A DNA stretch of 64,000 nucleotides. It comes from Novosphingobium sp. 28-62-57. GTDB taxonomy: Bacteria; Pseudomonadota; Alphaproteobacteria; Sphingomonadales; Sphingomonadaceae. The position numbers were made by a program, and so were the translations under genes. Each line of letters starts with the position of its first letter. Position 1 is the first letter of the stretch. Shown here piece after piece: positions 16,831 through 26,309 of the stretch. The stretch lies in assembly GCA_002256985.1 (NCBI GenBank), contig NCGO01000004.1, positions 235,068 to 299,067 on the forward strand, written 5' to 3'. The notes under the pieces were generated by a model, which had not been told where the DNA came from, did no database searches, and saw nothing but the letters and a program-made list of their open reading frames with translations.

Positions 16831-19828
16831 GCAGCCGCTCTCCTGCAGGGTCGAGGAACACAGGGCTTGTCACCGTGGCGGTGATATCGCGTCCGCGCAC
16901 CGGATCGTGCACAACCACCACTTCGCCATGACGGTTGGGACCATGGGCAAGCAGGGCCAGCGCGATAGAGTGGCCCAGCGTTGGTGAATAGGCCGCCGAG
17001 GTCACATATCCCTGATCGTTGGCCGCCACAGGTGCGGCGTTGAGCGGCAGCAAATGGGCTCCGGCGCGGATCGTCTCTGCCGCATGGCAAGGGATGAGGC
17101 CGACCAAAGCCGGGCGGGCGGGATCGACCAGACCGGGGCGTGCTGCCATGACCCGCCCGATGAAGTCCTTCCTGGTCGACATCATGCGGCCCAGCCCAAG
17201 ATCGGCGGCGGTCGTCTGCCCGTTCAATTCGTTGCCGGCGGAATGGCCCTTCTCAATGCGCATCACGCCCAGGGCCTCGGTCCCATAGGGGACCACCCCA
17301 TATGTGTTGCCTGCCTCCATCAGATGCAGCCACAGGGCAAGGCCATGGGTGGCAGGCACGCTCACCTCAAAGGCCAGTTCGCCCGAAAACGAAAGACGAT
17401 AAAGGCGCAAAGGCCGCGTGCCCCAGGCATATTGCCCCGCGCCCATATAGGGCATGGCCGCGTTCGACAGATCGATGTGGGGAAACGCCAGCATCAGCAG
17501 CGCCCGGGAATGCGGGCCCGCCACGGCAAAAGTCGCCCAGTTTTCGGTGACCGACGTGGCCTGCACATCAAGCTCAGGCCACAGCACCTGCCTTGCAAAA
17601 TCAATGTGCTGCATCACCCGCGCCGCGTTTGCCGTGGTTGCGGTGACGAAGAAGTGGTCATCGGCAAAGCGCGTGACCGTGCCATCATCCATCACAAAGC
17701 CATCTTCGCGCAGCATGACGCCATAGCGCGCCTTGTTGATGGGCAGCGACGACATCGTGTTGATATACAATCGATCCAGCAGTTGCCCCGCATCCGGCCC
17801 CTGCACGTCGATCTTGCCCAGCGTGGAGATATCGCAGATGCCAACGCCGGTGCGGGTCGCTGTTACCTCGCGGATGACGGTATCCTGCCACCCCTTGTCT
17901 TGCGGCAGCGCAAACCATTGCGCCCGCTTCCACTGCCCCGCATCGACAAAGGCTGCGCCACGATCCTGCGCCCAGCCATGCGTGGGGGTAAGCCGGGCCG
18001 GCCGGAAATGTTCACCGCGATGGTGCCCGGCCATGACGCCGATGGCCACCGGGTGATAGGGCGGGCGCGCACGGATCGTCCCGGCCTCGGCAATGCTGCG
18101 TCCGGTGTGATCGGCCAGCATCGCGTGGCCGTGCAACTGGCTGATCCGGCCTTGATCGGTGGCCATGCCCAGCGTGGTATAGCGTTTGAGGTGTTCGATG
18201 CTGCGATAGCCTTCGCGCACCGCAAGGCCGATATCATCGGCGGTGACATCATGCTGGAAATCCACAAAAGTCTTGCCGCTGCTCCACGGATTGCTCCACG
18301 CTGCGCCAACGCCTGAAAGCTCCTCCGATGCCATGGGCGGGGCTGGCAGCACGCTGTCAAAGCCAAGATCGGCGCCCACAGCCAAGGCCGCGTTATGGCC
18401 CGAGGCCAGCGCCGCGCGCGTCGTGAATTCGCCATTGGCAGCGCCTGCTGCGACAAGGCCCGGTGGAGCGCACCCCATCACGAAACTTTCAATCGCCGCA
18501 GACCACACCGGCTTTCCGCCCAGATGGCTGGCAAGGCCGATGGCGGGATTCCAGCCGCCAGACATGGCCACCAGATCACAGTCCAGCACGTGGAATTGGC
18601 CGCTTTCATCGCGCACCGTCACGCCCGTTACCTGGCGACCGCGCACTGTGGTGATGGCCGCATGGTGGAACACGCGCACGCTGTTGCGGATAGGCGCGAA
18701 CTGCGGGGATTGCTGCGCACAATTTTGCGCAGCAGGGCGCGTATCGACAATGGCGCAGACATCGATGCCGCGGTTCACAAGATCGGCCGCGCACGCCCAT
18801 CCGCTATCGCAAGCGGTGGTGATTACGGCCCGCGCACCGGGCTTGGCGGCATAGCGGTTCAGGTATGTCGACACCGCCGATGCCATCATCACGCCGGGAC
18901 GATCATTGTTGCCGAACATCATCGGGCGTTCGATTGCGCCTGTGGCCATGATCGCGCGTTTGGCCACGATCTTCCACAGCCGCTGCCGGGGCATGCCGGC
19001 AGCGGGCACCGGCAGATGATCCGATACGCGCTCAACACCGCCATACGTCTGGCCATCGTAGATGCCAAAAATGCTGGTGCGCAAAAGCATGGTGACATTG
19101 GGGAATGCGGCCAGCTCGCGCTGGGCCGCTGCGGCCCAATAGGGCGCTGGTTGATCTGCAATGTCCCGTGTGGAGGAGAGCAGGGCCCCGCCAAGCATGG
19201 TATCGTCGGTCGCGATAATCACCCGCAGTCCCAGCCGCGCCGCTGCCAGAGCTGCGGCAATGCCGCTTGCACCGCCGCCAATGATCAGCAGATCGCAGAA
19301 CGCATGATCACGGTCATAGCTGTCGGGATCGGGCAAGCCTGACAAGGCGCCAAGCCCTGCGGCGCGGCGGATTGCAGGTTCGTACAGCCGCTCCCAAAAC
19401 TTCGCAGGCCACATGAAGGTCTTGTAGTAAAATCCCGCAACGAACAGCGGCGCAAACAGCTGGTTGGCGGCCATGATATCGAAGCCCAGCGAAGGCCAGC
19501 GATTTTGGCTCTGCGCGGCCAGTCCTTCGAACAACGGGATGGTGGTGGCAGGCGTATTGGGTTCGGCCCGCGCGCCGGTGCGCAAGGTCACCAGGGCATT
19601 GGGCTCGTCTGCGCCCGCTGTCAGAATCCCGCGTGGCCGATGGTATTTGAAAGACCGGCCCACCAGCCGCACGGCATTCGCCACAAGTGCGGATGCCAGC
19701 GTATCACCCGCAAATCCGGTCATCGCTTTGCCATCGAACGTGAAATTGATCGGCCGGGACCGGTCGATCAGGCCACCTTCGGGCAATCGGGCCCTATTTG
19801 TATCAGCGAGTTTGCCCGGCGGTTTCAT
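16823..19828 (-). CDS. mgdC (soxA-like): Sarcosine oxidase alpha-subunit-like; N-methylglutamate dehydrogenase subunit C
   Basis: The protein has 1001 residues, the usual SoxA length. The N-terminal 2Fe-2S-ferredoxin-like segment (GDTLASALVANAVRLVGRSF, then KYHRPRGI) lacks the cluster cysteines, as in SoxA. The dinucleotide domain has LLIIGGGASGIAAALAAARLG and GGWNPAIGLASHLGG. The C-terminal 400 residues are a GcvT-like folate-binding domain (AAFVDAGQWKRAQWF onwards). In SoxA this channel transfers the released one-carbon unit to tetrahydrofolate. It overlaps soxD by 4 bp and soxG by 8 bp. Confidence 0.92.
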   Translation of the reverse strand: MKPPGKLADTNRARLPEGGLIDRSRPINFTFDGKAMTGFAGDTLASALVANAVRLVGRSFKYHRPRGILTAGADEPNALVTLRTGARAEPNTPATTIPLFEGLAAQSQNRWPSLGFDIMAANQLFAPLFVAGFYYKTFMWPAKFWERLYEPAIRRAAGLGALSGLPDPDSYDRDHAFCDLLIIGGGASGIAAALAAARLGLRVIIATDDTMLGGALLSSTRDIADQPAPYWAAAAQRELAAFPNVTMLLRTSIFGIYDGQTYGGVERVSDHLPVPAAGMPRQRLWKIVAKRAIMATGAIERPMMFGNNDRPGVMMASAVSTYLNRYAAKPGARAVITTACDSGWACAADLVNRGIDVCAIVDTRPAAQNCAQQSPQFAPIRNSVRVFHHAAITTVRGRQVTGVTVRDESGQFHVLDCDLVAMSGGWNPAIGLASHLGGKPVWSAAIESFVMGCAPPGLVAAGAANGEFTTRAALASGHNAALAVGADLGFDSVLPAPPMASEELSGVGAAWSNPWSSGKTFVDFQHDVTADDIGLAVREGYRSIEHLKRYTTLGMATDQGRISQLHGHAMLADHTGRSIAEAGTIRARPPYHPVAIGVMAGHHRGEHFRPARLTPTHGWAQDRGAAFVDAGQWKRAQWFALPQDKGWQDTVIREVTATRTGVGICDISTLGKIDVQGPDAGQLLDRLYINTMSSLPINKARYGVMLREDGFVMDDGTVTRFADDHFFVTATTANAARVMQHIDFARQVLWPELDVQATSVTENWATFAVAGPHSRALLMLAFPHIDLSNAAMPYMGAGQYAWGTRPLRLYRLSFSGELAFEVSVPATHGLALWLHLMEAGNTYGVVPYGTEALGVMRIEKGHSAGNELNGQTTAADLGLGRMMSTRKDFIGRVMAARPGLVDPARPALVGLIPCHAAETIRAGAHLLPLNAAPVAANDQGYVTSAAYSPTLGHSIALALLAHGPNRHGEVVVVHDPVRGRDITATVTSPVFLDPAGERLRG

Positions 19829-20082
19829 GCGCTTGTCCCGCAGGCCAAGGCACTCTCAGCAATCTCATGCGTCACCGTATTGCGCGTTACCACGATCCAG
19901 TTGCGGCAGCCCTGCGCATGATACCAGTGTTCCCGGATCATCCCGGCAGGGTTATCGCGCAGATAGACGTAAGCGTAGACCGCCTCAGCCTCCACTTCGG
20001 CCGGACGGCGCGGCGTCGCATCTCCGCGATAGACAAATTCGCTGCTGTCGCGCGGGCCGCAATGTGGGCAGGGGATGTGCAC
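19825..20082 (-). CDS. mgdB (soxD-like): Sarcosine oxidase delta-subunit-like; N-methylglutamate dehydrogenase subunit B
   Basis: A small 85-residue zinc-binding subunit starting at GTG 20082. CPHCGPRDSSEF at the N-terminus supplies two Cys ligands; further ligands are probably His in EHWYHAQGCRNW and its Cys. These motifs are diagnostic for SoxD. The gene overlaps the alpha-subunit gene by 4 bp and follows the beta-subunit gene by 26 bp, so all four subunits are made from one transcript. Confidence 0.93.
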   Translation of the reverse strand: MHIPCPHCGPRDSSEFVYRGDATPRRPAEVEAEAVYAYVYLRDNPAGMIREHWYHAQGCRNWIVVTRNTVTHEIAESALACGTSA

Positions 20083-20108
20083 AGATCAGCCTTTCGCAAT
20101 GCGCAGAG

Positions 20109-21365
20109 TCAATGGAGGTTGGGTTGAGCGCCCACGCCCTTTTCGTCGATCAGATGGCCGGTGCGGAACCGGTCAAGGCGGTAGGCTGCAGCCACTTCAT
20201 GCGCAGCATCGGTGGCAAGCAGGTGCGCAAAGCACCACCCCGAAGCGGGCGTGGCCTTGAAGCCGCCATAGCACCACCCGGCGTTCAGATAGAGCCCGTC
20301 CACCGGTGACCGGTCGATGATCGGTGATCCGTCCATCGTCATGTCCATGATCCCGCCCCAACTGCGCAAGATGCGCGCCCGGCCAATCATCGGCATCAAG
20401 GCCATGCCGCCTTCGCACACATCCTCGGCGGTGGGCAGATTGCCGCGCTGGGCATAGCTGTTGTACCCATCGATATCGCCACCAAACACCAGCCCGCCCT
20501 TGTTCGATTGGCTGATATAGAAATGGCCTGCGCCAAACGTGATTACGCCGGGGATCACCGGCTTGAGGCCTTCGCTGACAAACGCCTGCAGCACGTGGCT
20601 TTCAATCGGCAAGCGGATGCCGGCAAGTTGGGCAACTTGCGAGGAATGGCCCGCAACCGCGATGCCGACTTTGCCTGCGGCTATCGGTCCGCGCGCAGTC
20701 TCAACCCCGCACACCGCGCCCGATTGGTCGCGCAAAAAGCCCAGAACCTCACAGTTTTGAATGATATCAACGCCCAGCGCCGATGCAGCCCGCGCATAGC
20801 CCCACACCACCGCGTCATGCCGCGCAGTGCCTCCCCGCGCCTGATACAGCCCGCCCATGATCGGAAAGCGGGCATTGTCGTAATCAAGAAAGGGCACCAT
20901 TTGCCTCAGCCGCGCACGGTCCAGCAGTTCGGCATCAACGCCGTGCAGCCGCATCGCATTGCCCCGCCGGGCATAGCCATCGCGCTGCGCATCGGAATGG
21001 TAGAGGTTGAGCACGCCGCGCTGGCTCACCATCGCGTTGTAATTGAGCGCCTGCTCTAGCCCCTCCCACAGCTTCATCGACCATTCGTAGAACGGTTCAT
21101 TGCCGGCAAGGCCATAGTTGGACCGGATGATCGTGGTGTTGCGGCCCGCATTGCCACCGCCGATCCATCCCTTTTCCACCACTGCAATGCGCGTAAGACC
21201 ATGCACTTTGGCGAGGTAGAACGCCGTGGCCAGGCCATGCCCACCGCCGCCGACGATGACGATATCATAGCCGGATTTGGGCGCGGCATCCCGCCACGCG
21301 GGCTGCCATCCCCGATGCTTGCTCAAAGCCTGCTTTGCCAGTTCAAAGATGGAAAACGGCTGCAT
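20109..21365 (-). CDS. mgdA (soxB-like): Sarcosine oxidase beta-subunit-like FAD protein; N-methylglutamate dehydrogenase subunit A
   Basis: The protein has 418 residues. The longest frame begins at TTG 21398; ATG 21365 gives the standard SoxB start MQPFSIFELAKQALS. The FAD motif is DIVIVGGGGHGLATAFYLAK followed by GGGNAGRNTTIIRSNY, as in SoxB. The substrate is oxidatively demethylated here. Together with the other subunits and the convergent mgs/gma genes, N-methylglutamate is the likeliest substrate, yielding formaldehyde or methylene-tetrahydrofolate plus glutamate. True sarcosine oxidase is the alternative. Confidence 0.92.
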   Translation of the reverse strand: MQPFSIFELAKQALSKHRGWQPAWRDAAPKSGYDIVIVGGGGHGLATAFYLAKVHGLTRIAVVEKGWIGGGNAGRNTTIIRSNYGLAGNEPFYEWSMKLWEGLEQALNYNAMVSQRGVLNLYHSDAQRDGYARRGNAMRLHGVDAELLDRARLRQMVPFLDYDNARFPIMGGLYQARGGTARHDAVVWGYARAASALGVDIIQNCEVLGFLRDQSGAVCGVETARGPIAAGKVGIAVAGHSSQVAQLAGIRLPIESHVLQAFVSEGLKPVIPGVITFGAGHFYISQSNKGGLVFGGDIDGYNSYAQRGNLPTAEDVCEGGMALMPMIGRARILRSWGGIMDMTMDGSPIIDRSPVDGLYLNAGWCYGGFKATPASGWCFAHLLATDAAHEVAAAYRLDRFRTGHLIDEKGVGAQPNLH

Positions 21366-21424
21366 CGGTGCTTTTCTGAAAGACGTTGAGTTGCACAAGG
21401 TTACCAGTCATGACAGGCAGTGCT

Positions 21425-21460
21425 TGTCCCTAAGCGACATGTCTTTGCCCAATGAGGACA
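21425..21460. promoter_or_regulatory. Candidate operator between soxB-like gene and GlxA-type regulator
   Basis: TGTC (21425-21428) with GACA (21436-21439), the palindrome GACATGTC (21436-21443) and a last GACA (21457-21460) give interleaved TGTC/GACA half-sites in the 96-bp divergent gap. AraC-type regulators often bind such spaced half-sites. This is a pattern seen by eye only. Confidence 0.35.
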
Positions 21461-21461
21461 T

Positions 21462-22418
21462 ATGCCCGAAGCTTTGCAGCAGCGTCTGGCGTTTCTGCTG
21501 GTCGATCAGTTTTCGCTGATGTCCTATGCCGCAGTGATTGAGCCGTTTCGCGCGGCCAATGCCTTGGCGGGCCGGGACCTCTACGTCTGGCAGCATGTCG
21601 GTTTGGGGGGAAAGCAGGTCTCGGCGTCCAGCGGGATCACGTTCATGCCCGATAGCGGGCTGGACGCGGCCCTGCCTGCAGATACGCTGTTCGTCTTTGC
21701 CGCCGGGGCGCTGCGCCCGGCTGTCAAACGGCCCTTTGCCTCATGGCTGCGCAAGCTCGGGCGTTCGGGAACCGTGGTGGCAGGGGTTTCTGCCGGGCCC
21801 TATATCATCGCCGATGCCGGCTTGCTCGATGGCTATCGGGCGACCATTCACTGGGATCACCGCGAAGACTTTGAAGAGCGATATCCGGCCATCGTTCACG
21901 AAGAAGCGCTGTTCGTGATTGACCGGAACCGGATCACCTGCGCTGGCGGCATGGCGGGGATGGATCTGGCGATAGAACTGATCCGGCGCGATCATGGGCA
22001 TGATCTTGCCGCCCGGTTGAGCGACTGGTTCATCCGGCCCGATCCCCGCACCGCAGACCGGCCGCAGCGGGCCGGGGTTGGCACGCGCTATGGCGTCAAG
22101 GACAGCCGCCTGCTGCAAGCTCTTGCGGTGATGGAAGACCGCATGGAATTCCCGGCATCACGCGCCGAGCTTGCCCAGAGCGCTGGCCTGTCTGTCCGCC
22201 AGCTCGAGCGCGTGTTCAGCAAAGAGCTTGGCACCACGATCGCCGGCCAATATCGCGCGATCCGTCTGGAAAAGGCCGCGCACTTGCTCAGAACCACCAC
22301 ACGGCCTGCCACAGACATCGCGCTTTCCTGCGGATTTGCGAGCAACAGCCACTTCGCCCGTTCCTTCCGGCAGGCCTATCGGACAACCCCCGGGCGGTAT
22401 CGGGGGCTGCTCGCGTGA
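21462..22418 (+). CDS. GlxA-family transcriptional regulator (DJ-1/PfpI domain plus AraC HTH)
   Basis: The protein has 318 residues. The N-terminal DJ-1/PfpI-like amidotransferase-fold domain (about 8-185) carries Ser (AGVSAGPYIIADAGLL) where many relatives have the nucleophile-elbow Cys, followed by ATIHWDH. The C-terminal AraC pair of helix-turn-helices covers about 215-315 (LSVRQLERVFSKELGTT, DIALSCGFASNSHFARSFRQ). Family members such as GbdR and SouR regulate choline, glycine betaine and sarcosine catabolism. Divergence from the soxB-like gene indicates control of that operon, probably as activator. The domain may sense an amine-derived ligand. Confidence 0.9.
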   Translation: MPEALQQRLAFLLVDQFSLMSYAAVIEPFRAANALAGRDLYVWQHVGLGGKQVSASSGITFMPDSGLDAALPADTLFVFAAGALRPAVKRPFASWLRKLGRSGTVVAGVSAGPYIIADAGLLDGYRATIHWDHREDFEERYPAIVHEEALFVIDRNRITCAGGMAGMDLAIELIRRDHGHDLAARLSDWFIRPDPRTADRPQRAGVGTRYGVKDSRLLQALAVMEDRMEFPASRAELAQSAGLSVRQLERVFSKELGTTIAGQYRAIRLEKAAHLLRTTTRPATDIALSCGFASNSHFARSFRQAYRTTPGRYRGLLA

Positions 22419-22443
22419 TGGCGCGTGGAGGAACTGCTGCGGA

Positions 22444-23943
22444 TTACTTCATCGCAACAAACACCGGATTGCCATAGAACCACAGGTCGTCCCACGGGTT
22501 CTCACCCTTGGGATCGGTGATGGGTTCGGCTTGCCCGGTATTGGTGCCGCGCACGCGCAGATAGATCGGCCCGCGCACCGCGCGCAATGTGTGGCGCATG
22601 GTCAGAACCTCTCCCGCCTTCGTCCAATCGGCGGCGGTGAAGCGCTTTTCCACCCGCGTGGTGGCGTTCTTGTCGGTGGTGCGGTCGGCCACGGGGCCGG
22701 TCACATCGCCCACGATCAGATCGACCCGGGCGACATCGGGCGTAAACCCGCCGTGGTTGGCTCCAGCCGGATCGCGCAGGCGGATCACCACATCGATGTC
22801 ATCGCCGGGCTTGGCCATGATCATCCCGCCCATCATCGCGGCCTGCTTGCCACCATGGACCTGCACGCTCACGTCCAGTTCGCTGATCAGATCGCCGGTC
22901 GTCACGAACACCCGCCCGTTGCGCAGGCCATCAAGCACATCGCCATGATCGCGGCGGGCGTGGACATAGGTCTTGGAATATTCGCCCGGCCAGAAATCGC
23001 TGCCGCCATCGCGCCAGTTGGAGTGCGAATCCGATGTGGCGGTGATCCACCAGCGGCGGCCTTCGCCCAGCATCGAATCCCAGAACCCGCCCAGCCGCGC
23101 GGTCATCTGATCGAACCCGCCCAGTGTCGGCGAATTGCGATAGCCACCACGCGCGCCTTCGGGGTCATTGCTGCCATCGGGCTTCAAGGCTCCGGCCTGA
23201 TGCCCGGGCGCTCCTTCCATGCCGACCGATACGGTGGGCGCGGTATCATTCCAGTTGCGAAATTCGGCAGGCGTATACTGACCATAAACGCCCACGTCCT
23301 TGGCCGAGCGCGAGGGATGATTGGCAATCACCACCGGCTGGCGCGGCTGCGCCTTCATATAGCGCAAGGCCTCGATCATCTTGGGCTCGGTATCGCGCGC
23401 GGGATCGGTGGGAAATGCCTCCCGCTTCGAAAAGCGCGATTCAATGTCGCGCAATTGCGCGCGTTCGCCTTTAGTGAAAGGGATGATCATGCTGCTGTGA
23501 TCGCCGGCGGGGGTATCGAATTCCATGCCGTAGAAAATCAGGATCTGCGGCACGGTTTTGCGCGCAACCAGCAGTTCCGGATAGGCCTGTTCAAAGTTCA
23601 GCCGCGAATGCAGTGGCCCGCCGTGATCGGTCGAAACCATCCAGTTCAGGCCATAACTCGCCCCCATCTGGGCATTGCGCGAAATCGTGTAGCGCCCGTC
23701 CTTGCCCAGAAGCGGCTTGGGCGCTGCGTTGGGATTGGCGGGATCGACCTCGTAATCGGCGCTGAATTCGCTGTGAATATGGTGATCACCTGCCAGCCAC
23801 TTGCGGCCCTTGGCAGCCTTGGCAGAGGACGCGCGGCCCGCGGCTTTCGCTTCTGTAAGGCCGCCATGGTTGTCATGGGCCAGTGCGGGCATGGTCGGCA
23901 AGAGCAGACCTGCCAACGCCACGCCCGTCAAAAATGCTTTCAT
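22444..23943 (-). CDS. Exported DUF3604 family PHP-type metallohydrolase (CehA/McbA-like)
   Basis: About 499 residues from the third of three consecutive ATG codons, which stands 7 nt after AAGGA; starts at 23946, 23949 or GTG 23958 are possible. The signal peptide ends at MPALAHD. The metal-binding motif DHHIHSEFSAD, VSTDHGGPLHS and SDSHSNWRDGG identify the PHP fold with its His/Asp ligands. DUF3604 proteins are predicted periplasmic phosphoesterases or hydrolases and include carbaryl hydrolase relatives. It converges on the GlxA-type regulator with a 25-bp gap. The substrate is unknown. Confidence 0.85.
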   Translation of the reverse strand: MKAFLTGVALAGLLLPTMPALAHDNHGGLTEAKAAGRASSAKAAKGRKWLAGDHHIHSEFSADYEVDPANPNAAPKPLLGKDGRYTISRNAQMGASYGLNWMVSTDHGGPLHSRLNFEQAYPELLVARKTVPQILIFYGMEFDTPAGDHSSMIIPFTKGERAQLRDIESRFSKREAFPTDPARDTEPKMIEALRYMKAQPRQPVVIANHPSRSAKDVGVYGQYTPAEFRNWNDTAPTVSVGMEGAPGHQAGALKPDGSNDPEGARGGYRNSPTLGGFDQMTARLGGFWDSMLGEGRRWWITATSDSHSNWRDGGSDFWPGEYSKTYVHARRDHGDVLDGLRNGRVFVTTGDLISELDVSVQVHGGKQAAMMGGMIMAKPGDDIDVVIRLRDPAGANHGGFTPDVARVDLIVGDVTGPVADRTTDKNATTRVEKRFTAADWTKAGEVLTMRHTLRAVRGPIYLRVRGTNTGQAEPITDPKGENPWDDLWFYGNPVFVAMK

Positions 23944-24167
23944 CATCATATCCTTCACGCCTTGGGCAGGCCCTACCGCTGGATTGCGTCTTTTTTATTT
24001 AGAGTATGGTTCAAGGTTCTGTCCCGTATCGCCGCGCTCATGCTCTAGGCGCAACCACGTAGCGCGCATGCCCGATTTCCTTGGCAATTGCGGTTAATAT
24101 CGCAGGTCTGAAGATGCTCGCGTGATTGAGCGGAAGGAGTTGTCTCGGCAGGAAGCAGTCAAGTCAG

Positions 24168-26309
24168 ATGAAGAATAAGCCTATTTCAAAGCTTGAGCTG
24201 ACCGATCCCCGGATCATGTCCACCATTCTTGAGGCAGCCGATGACGCTATCGTCATTGCCGCTGCGTCGGATGCGCCGGACGGTGCGTTGCGGATCGTCT
24301 ATGCGAACGAGGCTTATACGCGGATGACCGGCTTCAAGCTGGAAGACCTGCTGGGCCGGGTCCCCCGGTCGGCTGACGAATGGAAGTTTGACCCGGTGCA
24401 GTCGGCGCGGATCAAAGCGGGCATGGCGGCGCATCAGCCCATGCGCGAAGATCTGCTGGTCAAACGCAAGGACGGCAGCCCGCTGTGGATCGATTTCAGC
24501 CTGCGCCCGCTGTTCAACGCACAACGCAAGCTCACCCATTGGATTTCGGTTCAGCGCGATATCACCGAACACAAGACCGCGCTCGATGCCTTGGCGCGCC
24601 ATGCCCATGCACTGGAAGAGACCCAGACCCTGGCCAAGATCGGCAGCTGGCGCTGGCAGGTGGGTGCCGATGGAATCGATTGTTCGGCCGAGACTTGCGC
24701 GATGGTGGGAATGCCCCGGGTGCAGAGCTTTGTTCCCTTTGCCGCGCTCAAGACCGTCACCGACCCCAAGGATTTCCGCGTCATCCACACGGTCCTGCAA
24801 AACACCGTCGTGTTCGAACGCAGCGAGACTTTTGAATATCCGATCAAGACGGCGCAGGCCGGCACGCGCACGATCTGGGCCAGAACCTATCCCGAACGCG
24901 ATGGCAATGGCCGGATCGTTGCTGTCAGCGGGCTCAATCAGGATGTCACCGACCGTCTGCGGGTGGAACAGACCCTGCGCTGGAACGCCACGCATGACCG
25001 GCTGACCGGGCTGCTCAATATGGCCGCCCTGCACGAACGCGCCGCAACCGTGCTGGCCACGGCCAAGGCAGACCGGTCACGGGTGGTGCTGGCGCTGATC
25101 GATCTCGATCACCTGAAGCTGGTCAACGATACGCTTGGCCACGCGGTGGGCGATGCGATGATCAAGGAGGCCGCGTCCCGTTTGCTCGAAATGCTCGGCG
25201 CCTATGGCTATGTCGCTCGGCTGGGGGGCGATGAATATGTGTTTCTGGGAAGCTGGAAGAAATCGCGCGAAGAGCTTGATGAACAGCTCCGGGCCGTAGT
25301 CCAGCGGCTCAAGCAGCCCTTTGCCTATCAGGGACGCCAGCTCGATTGCGCGGCCAGCATCGGGGCGGTGATGACTCAGCCGCGCACGGCGAAAATCGAT
25401 ACGCTGCTGCGCAATGCCGACATGGCCATGTACCGCGCCAAGGAGACGGGCCGCGGCAGCTTCTGTTTCTTTTCCAATGACATGCAGGAAACCGTTGATC
25501 GCCGTCTGGCCCAGTCTGATCTGGCCAAGCTGGTGGTCGCCAGCAAATTGGCGGTGCCCTATTTCCAACCCCAATATTCGCTCCAGCAAGACCGGGTCGT
25601 GGGTTACGAGGCACTCCTGCGGATCGCCGTGGGGGATCGCCTGCTGCTGCCCGAAGCGGTCGAATGCGCGTTCGAAAATGCCGAGCTGGCGACCAAACTG
25701 GGCGATGAAATGCTGCGCAAGGTGCTGGAACAGATGCGGCACTGGCGGCAGCAGGGCTTTGCCTTTGGTCGCATCGCAATCAATGCCTCGGGCATGGAAC
25801 TCTTGAGTGCAGGCTATGCGCAGCGTATCCTTGATGCCCTGCACCGGGCCGGGGTTTCGCCCGCCGCTCTTGAGATCGAAGTGACCGAAAATGTGCTGAT
25901 CGGGCGCGGGGCAGAGCGTTTGATCGAAACCCTCCAATTGCTGCGCAGCGCCGGGGTCAGCGTCGCGTTGGACGATTTCGGCACCGGCTATGCCTCGCTG
26001 ATCCATCTGAAGGCCCTGCCGATCAATCGCATCAAGATCGACAAGAGCTTCGTGCGCGATATCACGCTGGATCGTGAAGACGCCGCCATCGTATCGGCCA
26101 CGGTCGGCCTTGCCCATGCGCTCTCGCTGGATGTCGTGGCCGAGGGGGTGGAGACCCACGATCAGGCGGCATTCCTGCGCAATTGCGGGTGCGATGTGGT
26201 TCAAGGTTACCTGTTTGGGCACCCGTTGGCCGCTGAAACGATCGATGGCGCCATCGCTTCAGGCGAGGATTCCGCTGTGGCTGTCAAGGCACGGCGCAGG
26301 GCAAGCTAG
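24168..26309 (+). CDS. PAS-PAS-GGDEF-EAL cyclic-di-GMP signalling protein
   Basis: The protein has 713 residues from ATG 24168 (a longer frame starts at TTG). Two PAS domains (about 20-145 and 155-280) precede GGDEF (about 290-450) with active-site LGGDEYV, and EAL (about 465-705). The EAL catalytic set is present: YEALLR, INASGMEL, EIEVTEN, LDDFGTG, IKIDKSF, AEGVET and VQGYLFG. Both diguanylate cyclase and phosphodiesterase activity are therefore possible. No membrane segments, so a cytosolic sensor; the first PAS lacks the LOV cysteine motif. No obvious functional tie to either neighbour. Confidence 0.92.
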   Translation: MKNKPISKLELTDPRIMSTILEAADDAIVIAAASDAPDGALRIVYANEAYTRMTGFKLEDLLGRVPRSADEWKFDPVQSARIKAGMAAHQPMREDLLVKRKDGSPLWIDFSLRPLFNAQRKLTHWISVQRDITEHKTALDALARHAHALEETQTLAKIGSWRWQVGADGIDCSAETCAMVGMPRVQSFVPFAALKTVTDPKDFRVIHTVLQNTVVFERSETFEYPIKTAQAGTRTIWARTYPERDGNGRIVAVSGLNQDVTDRLRVEQTLRWNATHDRLTGLLNMAALHERAATVLATAKADRSRVVLALIDLDHLKLVNDTLGHAVGDAMIKEAASRLLEMLGAYGYVARLGGDEYVFLGSWKKSREELDEQLRAVVQRLKQPFAYQGRQLDCAASIGAVMTQPRTAKIDTLLRNADMAMYRAKETGRGSFCFFSNDMQETVDRRLAQSDLAKLVVASKLAVPYFQPQYSLQQDRVVGYEALLRIAVGDRLLLPEAVECAFENAELATKLGDEMLRKVLEQMRHWRQQGFAFGRIAINASGMELLSAGYAQRILDALHRAGVSPAALEIEVTENVLIGRGAERLIETLQLLRSAGVSVALDDFGTGYASLIHLKALPINRIKIDKSFVRDITLDREDAAIVSATVGLAHALSLDVVAEGVETHDQAAFLRNCGCDVVQGYLFGHPLAAETIDGAIASGEDSAVAVKARRRAS

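Noticed and set aside
17054-18316. 420-codon frame on the + strand
   Set aside because: Antisense to the soxA-like gene and without recognisable motifs.
22171-24048. Long + strand frame of 625 codons
   Set aside because: It is antisense to the DUF3604 gene and runs over the end of the GlxA-type regulator; residues are Arg/His/Gly-rich as expected for a shadow frame in GC-rich DNA.
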